Positions 1 to 6,925 of a stretch of DNA of 64,000 bases are shown here, piece after piece (the first letter of the stretch is position 1; the number at the start of each line of letters is the position of its first letter). A model generated the notes under the pieces. It had not been told where the DNA came from, made no database searches, and saw nothing but the letters and a program-made list of their open reading frames with translations. Both the position numbers and the translations under genes were made by a program. Source of the DNA: Candidatus Peribacteria bacterium (lineage in GTDB: Bacteria > Patescibacteriota > Gracilibacteria > UBA1369 > UBA12463); assembly GCA_943355055.1 (NCBI GenBank), contig CALREA010000004.1, positions 1 through 64,000 on the forward strand, read 5' to 3'.

Positions 1-333
1 CGAAACCCCCAACATACCATCATATACCCCGGCAGAACTCACGCCTCCGACACTTCCCGAAATTCTCATCGCCGGCCGAATCGTCGTCATATGACCCGCC
101 GACCCTACGAGACTCCACCCCGGACTCCCCCCTCGATCATCACTCACCGTCATCAATCCCAACGATCCGTTAAAACTACTCACCACCCCAATCGTCCCAC
201 TCCCCATATCCAAACTCGAATTCGCCACATTCAACGCTAAGCCGGCGAACGCCGTCCCCCACAACCCAAACTCAAGGACCAAAACAACCATCACCACCGA
301 TCGCCATCTCAACCTCCCAAAAGAATAATTCAT
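1..333 (-). CDS. Secreted WxL-like surface protein, 3' end outside window
   Basis: This open frame runs from an ATG at 333 to the left edge without a stop (111 codons), so it is absent from the ORF track. The first 30 residues form a signal peptide: basic start, hydrophobic core VVMVVLVLEF and a likely cut after TAFA. The mature part is rich in Gly, Ser, Val and Thr. It contains a VSDDRGGSPGWSLVGSAG stretch like the core of WxL surface domains (V.D.RG...GW.L..SA). WxL domains attach non-covalently to cell walls, so a surface role is plausible. The resemblance is by eye and the protein is incomplete. The signal peptide is firmer than the family call. Confidence 0.55.
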   Translation of the reverse strand, partial: MNYSFGRLRWRSVVMVVLVLEFGLWGTAFAGLALNVANSSLDMGSGTIGVVSSFNGSLGLMTVSDDRGGSPGWSLVGSAGHMTTIRPAMRISGSVGGVSSAGVYDGMLGVS

Positions 334-362
334 ATCAAAATCTATTAAAGCACAAAACATCC

Positions 363-1802
363 CTAGGCCAAAAGGAAAATCCTCAAGGGAATTTTCACCG
401 CCTCAAATTCTTCTGCATATTCCAAGTTTTCCTCAGATATGATCAAGCTGTAATTCGGCTTAAATTTCTTGGCCGTCGCAATTACTTGGCGATAGTCTTT
501 TTTGCCTGCGCCAACCTCAATAATAATTCTTTGATTGCCCATCCCTAGAATAAAATCGGCACCACCCTGTGCGGCATCATAGGTTAAAGATTTCCCGGGA
601 TTCTTATTCAAAATCCTATGTAAATACATAGCGACCAAATCCTCAAGCAACTTACCCTTAGCATTCTCCGGAGAAATAATATTGCCAATCATCTTGTAAT
701 ACATGGCACGAAATGCCGGCGAGGAAAAAAGAAATTTTGATGGTTTTCTGCTACTTCCAACCTGATTGAGATGAGAACCGTGAGCGTATATTCTATGCAA
801 CACTTCTGTATGCTCCAATGAATCAAATATTTCCATTACTTTCGGGCGACTAATGCCAAAATTATCGGAAATTGTTTTAAAATTGAACGCATCCATGTCT
901 GCTACCGCATACAAAATACCCGGAATTTTCGAAATAATATCAGAAGAAAATTTCCCTGTACTCACAATATCGCCGCTTACTACCCGATCCAACGTTTTAT
1001 TAATTTGATCATAAACAATCGCTTCATTATTGGAAGCCACCATAAAAGGCAAAGAGCCGTAATTCAGATATTTATCAAATTCATGTCTGGTTATACCTAA
1101 ATAATACTCATTAATTTTCTTTTCCAAGCCCCGAAGCTTCTCATAAACCTCACTTCCGGTATTACTTGAAAATAACGCATCTCGTATTTCCTGTCCTAAG
1201 CCTTTTATCTCATACCTCCGCATCTTAATCTTCAAATACTCAGTAAAACTCAGGGGGAATAGCTTCTCAAAAACAGCTCTGCGAGCCACATCAGTGTTGA
1301 TATTCATCAATAAAGCCGCGGAACCGGTGGCAAATATAAAAACTTTATGAGATCGATCAAAAATGGTTTTCAAAACGACCGCCCACTTAGAATCATACTG
1401 AACCTCATCAAGAAACAATAAAAGAGGCTTATCAAGGCTTTCAAGAGACCTTCCTATCAGGTCTTCATAGGTAGCAATTATCTCATGCAGGGGCGCACCC
1501 AGGATTTGGCTTGTTTGATCAAGTGAAAGGCAAAGACGATATACGTCTTTGCCTTTTGTATCGCTAAACAACTGCGACAATACGGTAGTTTTTCCGGCAC
1601 CGCGAAGCCCTGTAAGAATAATCCAACGATGAGCGACATCACCCTCTAAAAAATTATCAAGATATGCCTTTACCTTGACAAAAACACTTCTTTGAGGTCT
1701 TCTTTTATTCACTTCATCCAAAACGTACGCTTGAGCACGAAAATCAGCCTGAGCGATCTGCTCATTCAAGAAACTTACTATTTTTTCTTTATTTAAAGCC
1801 AT
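363..1802 (-). CDS. AAA+ ATPase with DUF4143 domain
   Basis: The protein has about 479 residues. The track starts it at a TTG (1808), but an ATG two codons on (1802) is preferred. A P-loop GLRGAGKTT lies near residue 65 and a Walker B LLLFLDEVQ near 130. The C-terminal third is DUF4143-like and ends in a nuclease-fold pattern (GGADFILG, then IIIEVGAGKK). Such ATPases are common in bacteria and archaea; their function is poorly known, and DNA binding or host-element interaction is suspected. It stands alone behind a palindrome-covered promoter, which suggests autoregulation. Family confidence is high, function unknown. Confidence 0.85.
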   Translation of the reverse strand: MALNKEKIVSFLNEQIAQADFRAQAYVLDEVNKRRPQRSVFVKVKAYLDNFLEGDVAHRWIILTGLRGAGKTTVLSQLFSDTKGKDVYRLCLSLDQTSQILGAPLHEIIATYEDLIGRSLESLDKPLLLFLDEVQYDSKWAVVLKTIFDRSHKVFIFATGSAALLMNINTDVARRAVFEKLFPLSFTEYLKIKMRRYEIKGLGQEIRDALFSSNTGSEVYEKLRGLEKKINEYYLGITRHEFDKYLNYGSLPFMVASNNEAIVYDQINKTLDRVVSGDIVSTGKFSSDIISKIPGILYAVADMDAFNFKTISDNFGISRPKVMEIFDSLEHTEVLHRIYAHGSHLNQVGSSRKPSKFLFSSPAFRAMYYKMIGNIISPENAKGKLLEDLVAMYLHRILNKNPGKSLTYDAAQGGADFILGMGNQRIIIEVGAGKKDYRQVIATAKKFKPNYSLIISEENLEYAEEFEAVKIPLRIFLLA

Positions 1803-1822
1803 ATTCAAAGGTTAAATAACCC

Positions 1823-1879
1823 AGTGTCAATTCAAGTTTACACTAAATGCCTATTCAGTGTCAATTACAATTGACACTG
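1823..1879 (-). promoter_or_regulatory. Promoter overlapped by two dyad operators, for the DUF4143 ATPase
   Basis: Two related inverted repeats lie 11 bp apart. Positions 1856-1879 have perfect 11-bp arms (CAGTGTCAATT, 2-nt centre, mirror image). Positions 1823-1844 are an imperfect copy beginning AGTGTCAATT. On the minus strand the first supplies a -35 TTGACA (1864-1859) and the second a -10 TAAACT (1840-1835), with an 18-nt spacer. A repressor on the dyads would cover both promoter boxes. A weaker rightward promoter (TTGACA near 1871, TACTAT) may also start here. Confidence 0.6.
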
Positions 1880-2425
1880 AGCAACATGCTTGTACTATTC
1901 TATAAATAATCGGTAATGCGAATCTCTGGACGTCCATGTCTTTTATTCGGGAATAGGGTCATTTTTCCCACCCCCCAGCCTATTCAAAAGGAATGGATTT
2001 TTCCTTAATAATGATGATGTATATCTAGTATGCTAGCATAGGGATCTAACAAAAATCTGACACCGTTTCATCAATGAGTAAGCTGAATTTGGAAGATAGA
2101 TATGCGAATAGTCTTTGATGATTGCCGTAATCTGGAGCGCATAACTCCATAAAACAGTGTATTATGGAGTTTTCAAGGGGAAAATACGGAACATTCATCC
2201 ACTCCTCCTCATTTCAAAGCTGAAATGTCTTCACGTGAAGACTCTATATTTTGTTGAACGTATGACCAGTATCATGTTAATTATATCACACCAAATTAAC
2301 ATGGCTCATATAAGCAGTTTTAGACAAGGGGGACCACCACTACACTACTAGCATCCATTATGCTTCCTCAAGCATCACTATCCCTTTTTTTTGCCTAAAT
2401 GTAACATCAAATTTGTCGAAAAATC
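1880..2425. other. Intergenic stretch with two inverted repeats, no convincing gene
   Basis: There is a 10-bp hairpin at 2143-2171 (AACTCCATAA, 9-nt loop, TTATGGAGTT) followed by T-rich sequence, and a perfect 16-bp palindrome GTCTTCACGTGAAGAC at 2227-2242. The only track ORF (64 codons, 2157-2351) has no initiation signal or recognisable content. No tRNA or riboswitch was seen. Confidence 0.5.
2227..2242. repeat. Palindrome GTCTTCACGTGAAGAC, copy 1 of 3
   Basis: This perfect 16-bp palindrome shares its 14-bp core TCTTCACGTGAAGA with 6097-6110 and 58284-58297. The central TTCACGTGAA is also the centre of the bacterial parS consensus, but the outer bases differ from parS. Confidence 0.6.
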
Positions 2426-3097
2426 CTATTCTTCCAAGCACGCGCTCGTTTTCATATAACAATGCTGTGCCCCGCCCGTGACGAAGGAAGATAAGAAGTA
2501 ACTCGCCGGCTGATCCAAAGCGCCGGGAGAAATATACTGATTATTCGTACAGGTGCCCAAGGTAAAACTCTCACCGGCCATATCGACAATCTTCACCATC
2601 GGATTGGGAATACTGCCAAAATTCGTGTACGGAATCGCAACCACGGCGGCACTGCTTAATTTGACAGGCACACCCTCCATGCCTCCGAAATCAACAGAGA
2701 CAACCTTCGCGGAAGTGATTCCTGTGACAGTCGGAGGAATCGTAGTTGTATACGAAACATCCACCTTTCCGGTCCATTTTGCAGCCGTAATGGTAAGACC
2801 CGCAGGCATCTCAAGCTTGGAACCGACCCCGGCTCCACCCACGGCAATAGTGGCTTTACTCACGATGGTCGAAGAGAAGAACTCAGCCGCCGTAGTGGCT
2901 ACGGTAGTACTGGGAGGAGGAATCGTCGGAGCCGTAGCGCTGGTGGCAGGGAGAATATCCGCCTCTCGAATAATCGCCGTCACCTGCACCTGCGCGGCAT
3001 AGGCTTGGAGTGGTAGAGATAAGATCAATATCAGCAATAGCGCAACGAGACGTGTAGTGCGCGCGCAAGAGGTAGAATGAGTGGAGGAGGATTTCAC
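2426..3097 (-). CDS. Secreted Ala/Thr/Val-rich protein of unknown function
   Basis: This 223-residue protein has a clear signal peptide: Arg-containing start, core LVALLLILILSLPL and likely cleavage after AYA, near residue 34. After a Thr/Pro-rich linker (TIPPPSTTVATTAAE) the rest looks like a beta-rich extracellular domain ending in a Cys-containing tail (GTCTNNQY, QHCYMKTSAC). Three Cys in the last 50 residues may form disulphides. No family was recognised. Two plus-strand ORFs over the same DNA are shadows. It is convergent with nothing and transcribed alone, so export is the only claim made here. Confidence 0.7.
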   Translation of the reverse strand: MKSSSTHSTSCARTTRLVALLLILILSLPLQAYAAQVQVTAIIREADILPATSATAPTIPPPSTTVATTAAEFFSSTIVSKATIAVGGAGVGSKLEMPAGLTITAAKWTGKVDVSYTTTIPPTVTGITSAKVVSVDFGGMEGVPVKLSSAAVVAIPYTNFGSIPNPMVKIVDMAGESFTLGTCTNNQYISPGALDQPASYFLSSFVTGGAQHCYMKTSACLEE

Positions 3098-3191
3098 GGG
3101 GAAATAATACTACAGAGAGAGCATAAATGAAACTTGAGATGATATTGAATAATTCTTGCTATTTTTCTGACACCGCGCAATGAGGGAAATC

Positions 3192-3220
3192 TTGACTCAA
3201 AAAAATAATCTCGATACAAT
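3192..3220 (+). promoter_or_regulatory. Promoter of the DUF5678/retropepsin pair
   Basis: TTGACT (3192-3197), a 17-nt spacer and TACAAT (3215-3220) are followed after 8 nt by the ATG at 3229. A normal start site would lie 0-3 nt before the ATG, so the mRNA is probably leaderless. Confidence 0.75.
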
Positions 3221-3228
3221 AAACACCC

Positions 3229-3396
3229 ATGATGAAATTTGAAGTAAAACATGCAGGAAAGTGGGTGGCAACTCACAACGAGAAAGTGATTGAGAGTGCA
3301 AAAACGCTCAATGCTCTATTGGAAAAAACAAGAAACAAGAGAGCAAAGGAGAATTTTCTTTACACACGCCTACCAAAAGGTCTTATTGCGGGCTAA
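3229..3396 (+). CDS. Small DUF5678-like protein
   Basis: This 55-residue gene is too short for the ORF track. It begins MMKFEVKHAGKWVATH and matches the DUF5678 pattern (a GKWVA core, then helical residues, then YTRLPKG). Small proteins of this type are often encoded just before a retropepsin-like protease, as here: the stop TAA and the next ATG share one base (TAATG), so translation is coupled. The function of the pair is not established; a toxin-antitoxin or protease-cofactor role is only a guess. It has a good promoter and no Shine-Dalgarno sequence. Confidence 0.65.
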   Translation: MMKFEVKHAGKWVATHNEKVIESAKTLNALLEKTRNKRAKENFLYTRLPKGLIAG

Positions 3397-3707
3397 TGAA
3401 TTTTTCTTACGTAGAGTTCGTAGGAGTAGTGCAGGAAAGAATTTTTCGTCCTATGATTCCGGTATCGTTTGGTGTTGATAATAACAATTTCAATTCATAT
3501 TGCCTGATCGATTCGGGGGCTGATTATACAATTCTTCCCATCGAAGCAGCAAAAAAATTGAACATTAAACTAACGCATGAAAATAGCTATCGCATGCAAG
3601 GAGCAGGTGGTAATGAATTTTCCATATTAGGATATAAAGGGTTTTTAGAATTTTTTGATATACATTTACAGGCAAGTAAACAGGAAATATCTATCGCTTT
3701 GAAATAG
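3396..3707 (+). CDS. Retropepsin-like aspartic protease, short or truncated
   Basis: The protein has 103 residues. The hallmark LIDSGADYTILP (catalytic Asp in DSGA) lies near residue 38, after an N-terminal FRPMIPVSF strand. Members usually continue for another 25-40 residues through a LLGR..FF segment. Here the frame stops soon after HLQASKQEI, so this copy is probably truncated or a short variant. Retropepsins act as dimers with one Asp each. It is translationally coupled to the DUF5678-like gene. Fold confidence is good; activity is doubtful. Confidence 0.7.
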   Translation: MNFSYVEFVGVVQERIFRPMIPVSFGVDNNNFNSYCLIDSGADYTILPIEAAKKLNIKLTHENSYRMQGAGGNEFSILGYKGFLEFFDIHLQASKQEISIALK

Positions 3708-3728
3708 CAGTTCACTTACACTACGACC

Positions 3729-4184
3729 ATGTCCACCGACACAACCATCAGCTACTCCAAGAACAAAAAAGCCTACGCTTTTTATGAAATTCTCGACAAA
3801 ATTGAAGCTGGAATTCAGCTAACAGGTGGTGAGGTAAAATCGGTAAAAGCTGCTCACGTTAATCTGAAAGGCAGCTATATCGACATCGGCAATCACGCCG
3901 CTTGGCTGCGCAACGCCAATATTTCCAAGTACCCCTATGATAACAACCCGCTGGAACCGACACGAGTGCGCAAACTGCTCCTTCACACGGTGCAGCTTTT
4001 GAAGCTGGAGCAGCAACAGGAACAGAAAGGCATCACGCTCATTCCGCTCGAAATTTATGGAAAGAAAAATCTCATAAAAGTGCTCATTGGCATCTGCCGC
4101 GGGAAGAAAACACATGATCGCCGGGATGATCTAAAGAAAAAAGCCCAGGATATGGACATCAAGCGCGCCTTGAAAAAATATTAA
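3729..4184 (+). CDS. smpB: SsrA-binding protein SmpB
   Basis: The 151-residue protein is full length for SmpB. It binds the tRNA-like domain of tmRNA and carries it to stalled ribosomes. Family features are the N-terminal NKKAYAFYEI, the EAGIQLTGGEVKS segment, KGSYI, and a basic C-terminal tail (KKTHDRRDDLKKK..DIKRALKKY) that enters the empty mRNA channel. Its partner, the tmRNA gene, lies at 48090-48528. A possible -10 (TACACT) sits 6 nt before the ATG. It heads a small cluster with nadE and nadM. Confidence 0.95.
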   Translation: MSTDTTISYSKNKKAYAFYEILDKIEAGIQLTGGEVKSVKAAHVNLKGSYIDIGNHAAWLRNANISKYPYDNNPLEPTRVRKLLLHTVQLLKLEQQQEQKGITLIPLEIYGKKNLIKVLIGICRGKKTHDRRDDLKKKAQDMDIKRALKKY

Positions 4185-4203
4185 TAATCAGTAGGATGCG
4201 GGT

Positions 4204-5001
4204 ATGGACAACAATAACACTTCACTTCTTCCGATGGATCAGACCCAAATAGCCCAAATGTACGAAGAACTCGTCAGTGGTCTGCAGGAGTTTTTCAAGA
4301 AAAACAGCTTTAGTAGAGCTGTTCTCGGCGTCTCCGGCGGCATAGACTCCGCCCTTACTCTGAAAATCGCCGTCGACGCCCTCGGCGCAAACAACATCAC
4401 CGCGCTCATGCTCCCGGAAAAGGGCATTACCAGTGAGCAGAGCGTCTATCACGCTCGCACCCTCTGCGACTTCCTCGGGGTAAAAAATCACATGATTCAG
4501 ATTAATAAATTTGTCATGGACTTCAACACTCTCCCCTGGAAGGGCAACGCCATGGCTAACATGAACATCAAGCCCCGTGTCCGCATGATGCTCCTGTATC
4601 ACTTTGCCAACACGCACGGCGCCCTGGTGCTGGGAACCTCCAACAAAAGCGAATTGTTGCTCGGCTATGGGACAAAATTCGGTGACTTCGCTGCCGACAT
4701 CGAGGTGATCGCCGAACTCTACAAAGAAGATGTGTACACGCTTGCGAAATACATCGGCCTCCCCGATGAATTAATTCTCAAAAAACCATCCGCCGAACTC
4801 GCCATCAATCAAACTGACGAAAGTGAATTAGGCGCTTCGTACACCGAACTCGACCCGATTCTCAAACAACACGAACTTGGCTTCGATAAGCTCCTGGAGA
4901 AGGGTCTCAATCCTGGACTACTGAATCGAACCTTCCGCCGGATCGAGGACAACAAGCACAAGACTTCGTTGATTCCGACATTGAAAATTACGAGACCGTA
5001 G
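4204..5001 (+). CDS. nadE: NH3-dependent NAD+ synthetase
   Basis: This 265-residue protein is the size of the ammonia-dependent form and has no glutaminase domain. It converts deamido-NAD to NAD with ATP. The PP-loop SGGIDSALT is near residue 46, LGTSNKSELLLGYGTKFGD near 145 and KKPSAEL near 195, all signatures of NadE. It follows smpB by 19 nt and precedes the nicotinamide-nucleotide adenylyltransferase, so the two enzymes complete NAD synthesis from mononucleotides. A weak AGTAGGATG upstream is one of the few Shine-Dalgarno-like strings in the window. Confidence 0.93.
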   Translation: MDNNNTSLLPMDQTQIAQMYEELVSGLQEFFKKNSFSRAVLGVSGGIDSALTLKIAVDALGANNITALMLPEKGITSEQSVYHARTLCDFLGVKNHMIQINKFVMDFNTLPWKGNAMANMNIKPRVRMMLLYHFANTHGALVLGTSNKSELLLGYGTKFGDFAADIEVIAELYKEDVYTLAKYIGLPDELILKKPSAELAINQTDESELGASYTELDPILKQHELGFDKLLEKGLNPGLLNRTFRRIEDNKHKTSLIPTLKITRP

Positions 5002-5068
5002 TCCATCACGCTCACTGCCGCTTCGTATAGGCACGCGCATGCTCTTCGTATCATTTTCGACCGCTCAA

Positions 5069-5581
5069 ATGCCCCTCCCCGCCCTCTACATCGGCCGCTT
5101 CCAGCCATTTCATCTGGGACATCTGGATGCGGTGAAACAGATTTTTACACACGAATCAGTAGACGTCCCGGCAAGAATGCAACCTTCCCTGATTATAGCC
5201 ATCGGCAGCGCGCAATATAGTGGTACCGATTTGAATCCCTATCCATTCGAATTACGCAAAAAAATCATCGAGTCTTCACTCGTAGAAGCGGGGATTTCCA
5301 AAAAAAAATTCATCATTCTTCCCTTGGATGACATTCATGATGACGCGAAATGGTGCGACTACAGTGACAAAACTCTCCCTCCGTACGGAAACGTGTACAC
5401 CGGCTCCCCTCTGGTAAAAAAATTATTTGAAATACAGAAAAAACATCCTGTCATCGATCTCGAACTGCATCTGAATATCTCTTCAACAGAGGTTCGAGAA
5501 AAAATAAAATCCGGAGGAGAGTGGAGCGTGCTAGTTCCACGAGCGTGTTATAGAATAATCACGGAGTATAGCCACCACTGA
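5069..5581 (+). CDS. nadM: Nicotinamide-nucleotide adenylyltransferase, archaeal NadM type
   Basis: The track starts at 5039, but the ATG at 5069 gives MPLPALYIGRFQPFHLGH, the normal family N-terminus, so it is preferred (170 residues). GRFQPFHLGH is the nucleotidyltransferase HxGH loop. ISSTEVREKI near the C-terminus matches the ISxT.IR motif. PF..RK..I and PLDDIHDD also fit the archaeal-type NMN adenylyltransferase. It transfers AMP to nicotinamide mononucleotide to make NAD, next to nadE. The archaeal type is known in scattered bacteria. Confidence 0.85.
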   Translation: MPLPALYIGRFQPFHLGHLDAVKQIFTHESVDVPARMQPSLIIAIGSAQYSGTDLNPYPFELRKKIIESSLVEAGISKKKFIILPLDDIHDDAKWCDYSDKTLPPYGNVYTGSPLVKKLFEIQKKHPVIDLELHLNISSTEVREKIKSGGEWSVLVPRACYRIITEYSHH

Positions 5582-5680
5582 TCCCGCGAAATAGATAACC
5601 GATAGCGATCAAAGACGATCACTGCGTTTCCCCATCGCGGACTTTTCATCTCCCCCGTACGTTGATCGGTCGAGTATCAC

Positions 5681-6520
5681 TCACCTTCTCCTCATCTCCT
5701 GGACTTTGACATCAATTGAGTGCGCAATCTGATGATGTTCTTTGCATAGTGGTGCGATGAGGTTCGGATCGTGAGATGGATCCAATGCCCATCTTCTACG
5801 ATGATGTAACTCCTGTGACGGTCTGGTGCATCCCGTTTTCGCACACTTCGTTCCGTATTCTTGGGTGATGATGTTTCTGACACGTACGGGAATGTATCTC
5901 GTGCTTTCTTCCGGCAGCGATGTCGCCACCTCCTCTTTTGCGCGAGTCAGTTCTTCTTCTCGATGATCCAGAAATGCCGTGAGAGCTTCGTTGATATCAA
6001 TCCCTTTTTGATTCAACTCTTTCAGTCGCTCAACTACCTCCTCGTTAAACCCAAACGCATTCGCCTCTTGCGCAAATAACGTCTTACATTCTGCCTTCTT
6101 CACGTGAAGACCGTATTCAGCTTCATTTCTGACATCACGGCTAAATGTTTCCAGTGTACGAGTCGACATGATTTGCACTTTTTCCGCCAACTCGCTCTCA
6201 TTTTCCACGGTCGCAATGGACATGATCTTGGTAATCTTGTTGACACTAACCTCACCCGATTCCAACAACCTCTTCAACACCGGTTTATCTTCCAATCTCC
6301 CTGCGATGTTCAATGACTCACTCACTTGCTCTTCACTGAGCCCGGCAAGGATTTTCCCGAAGACATAGATAGAAGGCCATCCTTTCTTGAGATACAACTT
6401 TCTCCTCTCCACCTCCGGTAGTAACGCCCTAAACCTATTCCTCCATACCAGTGCCTCCCTGCCGAACCTCTCACACTGTTCCAGCAACACCCTATCTGAC
6501 AAACTTCTGACATCGTTCAT
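5681..6520 (-). CDS. HNH endonuclease-like protein, paralogue of 60879-61859
   Basis: The preferred start is the ATG at 6520 (279 residues, MNDVRSLSD), not 6565. An all-helical N-terminal part (LLPEVERRK, KKGWPSIYVFGKILAGLS) resembles DUF222-type regions. The C-terminus is an HNH-like zinc module: CAKTGCTRPSQELHHRRRW, then HDPNLIAPLCKEHH. The second copy near 61 kb keeps the same order of segments. Such proteins occur in many copies in some bacteria; their role is unclear. An extended -10 (TGCTATAAT) about 110 nt upstream may be the promoter. Confidence 0.75.
   Translation of the reverse strand: MNDVRSLSDRVLLEQCERFGREALVWRNRFRALLPEVERRKLYLKKGWPSIYVFGKILAGLSEEQVSESLNIAGRLEDKPVLKRLLESGEVSVNKITKIMSIATVENESELAEKVQIMSTRTLETFSRDVRNEAEYGLHVKKAECKTLFAQEANAFGFNEEVVERLKELNQKGIDINEALTAFLDHREEELTRAKEEVATSLPEESTRYIPVRVRNIITQEYGTKCAKTGCTRPSQELHHRRRWALDPSHDPNLIAPLCKEHHQIAHSIDVKVQEMRRR
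6097..6110. repeat. Palindrome TCTTCACGTGAAGA, copy 2 of 3, inside the HNH gene
   Basis: The 14-bp core is identical to 2228-2241 and 58284-58297. It is read as Leu-His-Val-Lys in the HNH-like gene, the same reading frame as in the TPR gene copy. Confidence 0.6.
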
Positions 6521-6565
6521 GAGAATGAAGATTAAAAAAATACAAAAAACAACGGAAGGAATCAT

Positions 6566-6925
6566 CCTGAGGACCGCTCTCCCGAGAGCCTCTATTCGTG
6601 TAGGACTTTTCCTAACCGCTATGTAGATACATTATAGCAAATTATCCGCAGAGAATAAACAAAAACAACCAATTACAACGTGACAATTTTAACAAAAAAT
6701 GATGAGATATATTTCTCATAAAAACGCCCGAACGTAGGGCACACCCCGCACGAATTGAAACAACGAGATACGTATGTCGGAATCGTAATCGAATTAACAC
6801 AAAAAACCGCACAAATAAGCCACAAAACACAATAAACATATTGCAAATGCGCAACAATCATGCTACAAGAATAGGGACGTGAAAATCACGTCCATCACGT
6901 CCAACCGGTTAATTAACACACCCCT
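6566..6925 (+). promoter_or_regulatory. Intergenic region with the phosphohexomutase promoter and a 5' hairpin
   Basis: Most of 6566-6840 shows nothing beyond the HNH promoter on the other strand. TTGCAA (6841-6846), a 17-nt spacer and TACAAG (6864-6869) form a rightward promoter. It is followed at the expected start site by a perfect 8-3-8 hairpin (GGACGTGA, AAA, TCACGTCC; 6875-6893) and a direct repeat ATCACGTCC. The dyad could be an operator or an RNA-stabilising hairpin. Confidence 0.5.

Noticed and set aside
2157-2351. 64-codon plus-strand ORF
   Set aside because: No promoter spacing, no composition like a protein, and it covers a hairpin and a palindrome. Treated as chance.
2553-3002. 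149-codon plus-strand ORF
   Set aside because: It mirrors the secreted protein gene on the minus strand and has no start context.
6642-6857. Hydrophobic minus-strand ORFs
   Set aside because: AT-rich intergenic DNA gives leucine and phenylalanine codons; no other support.
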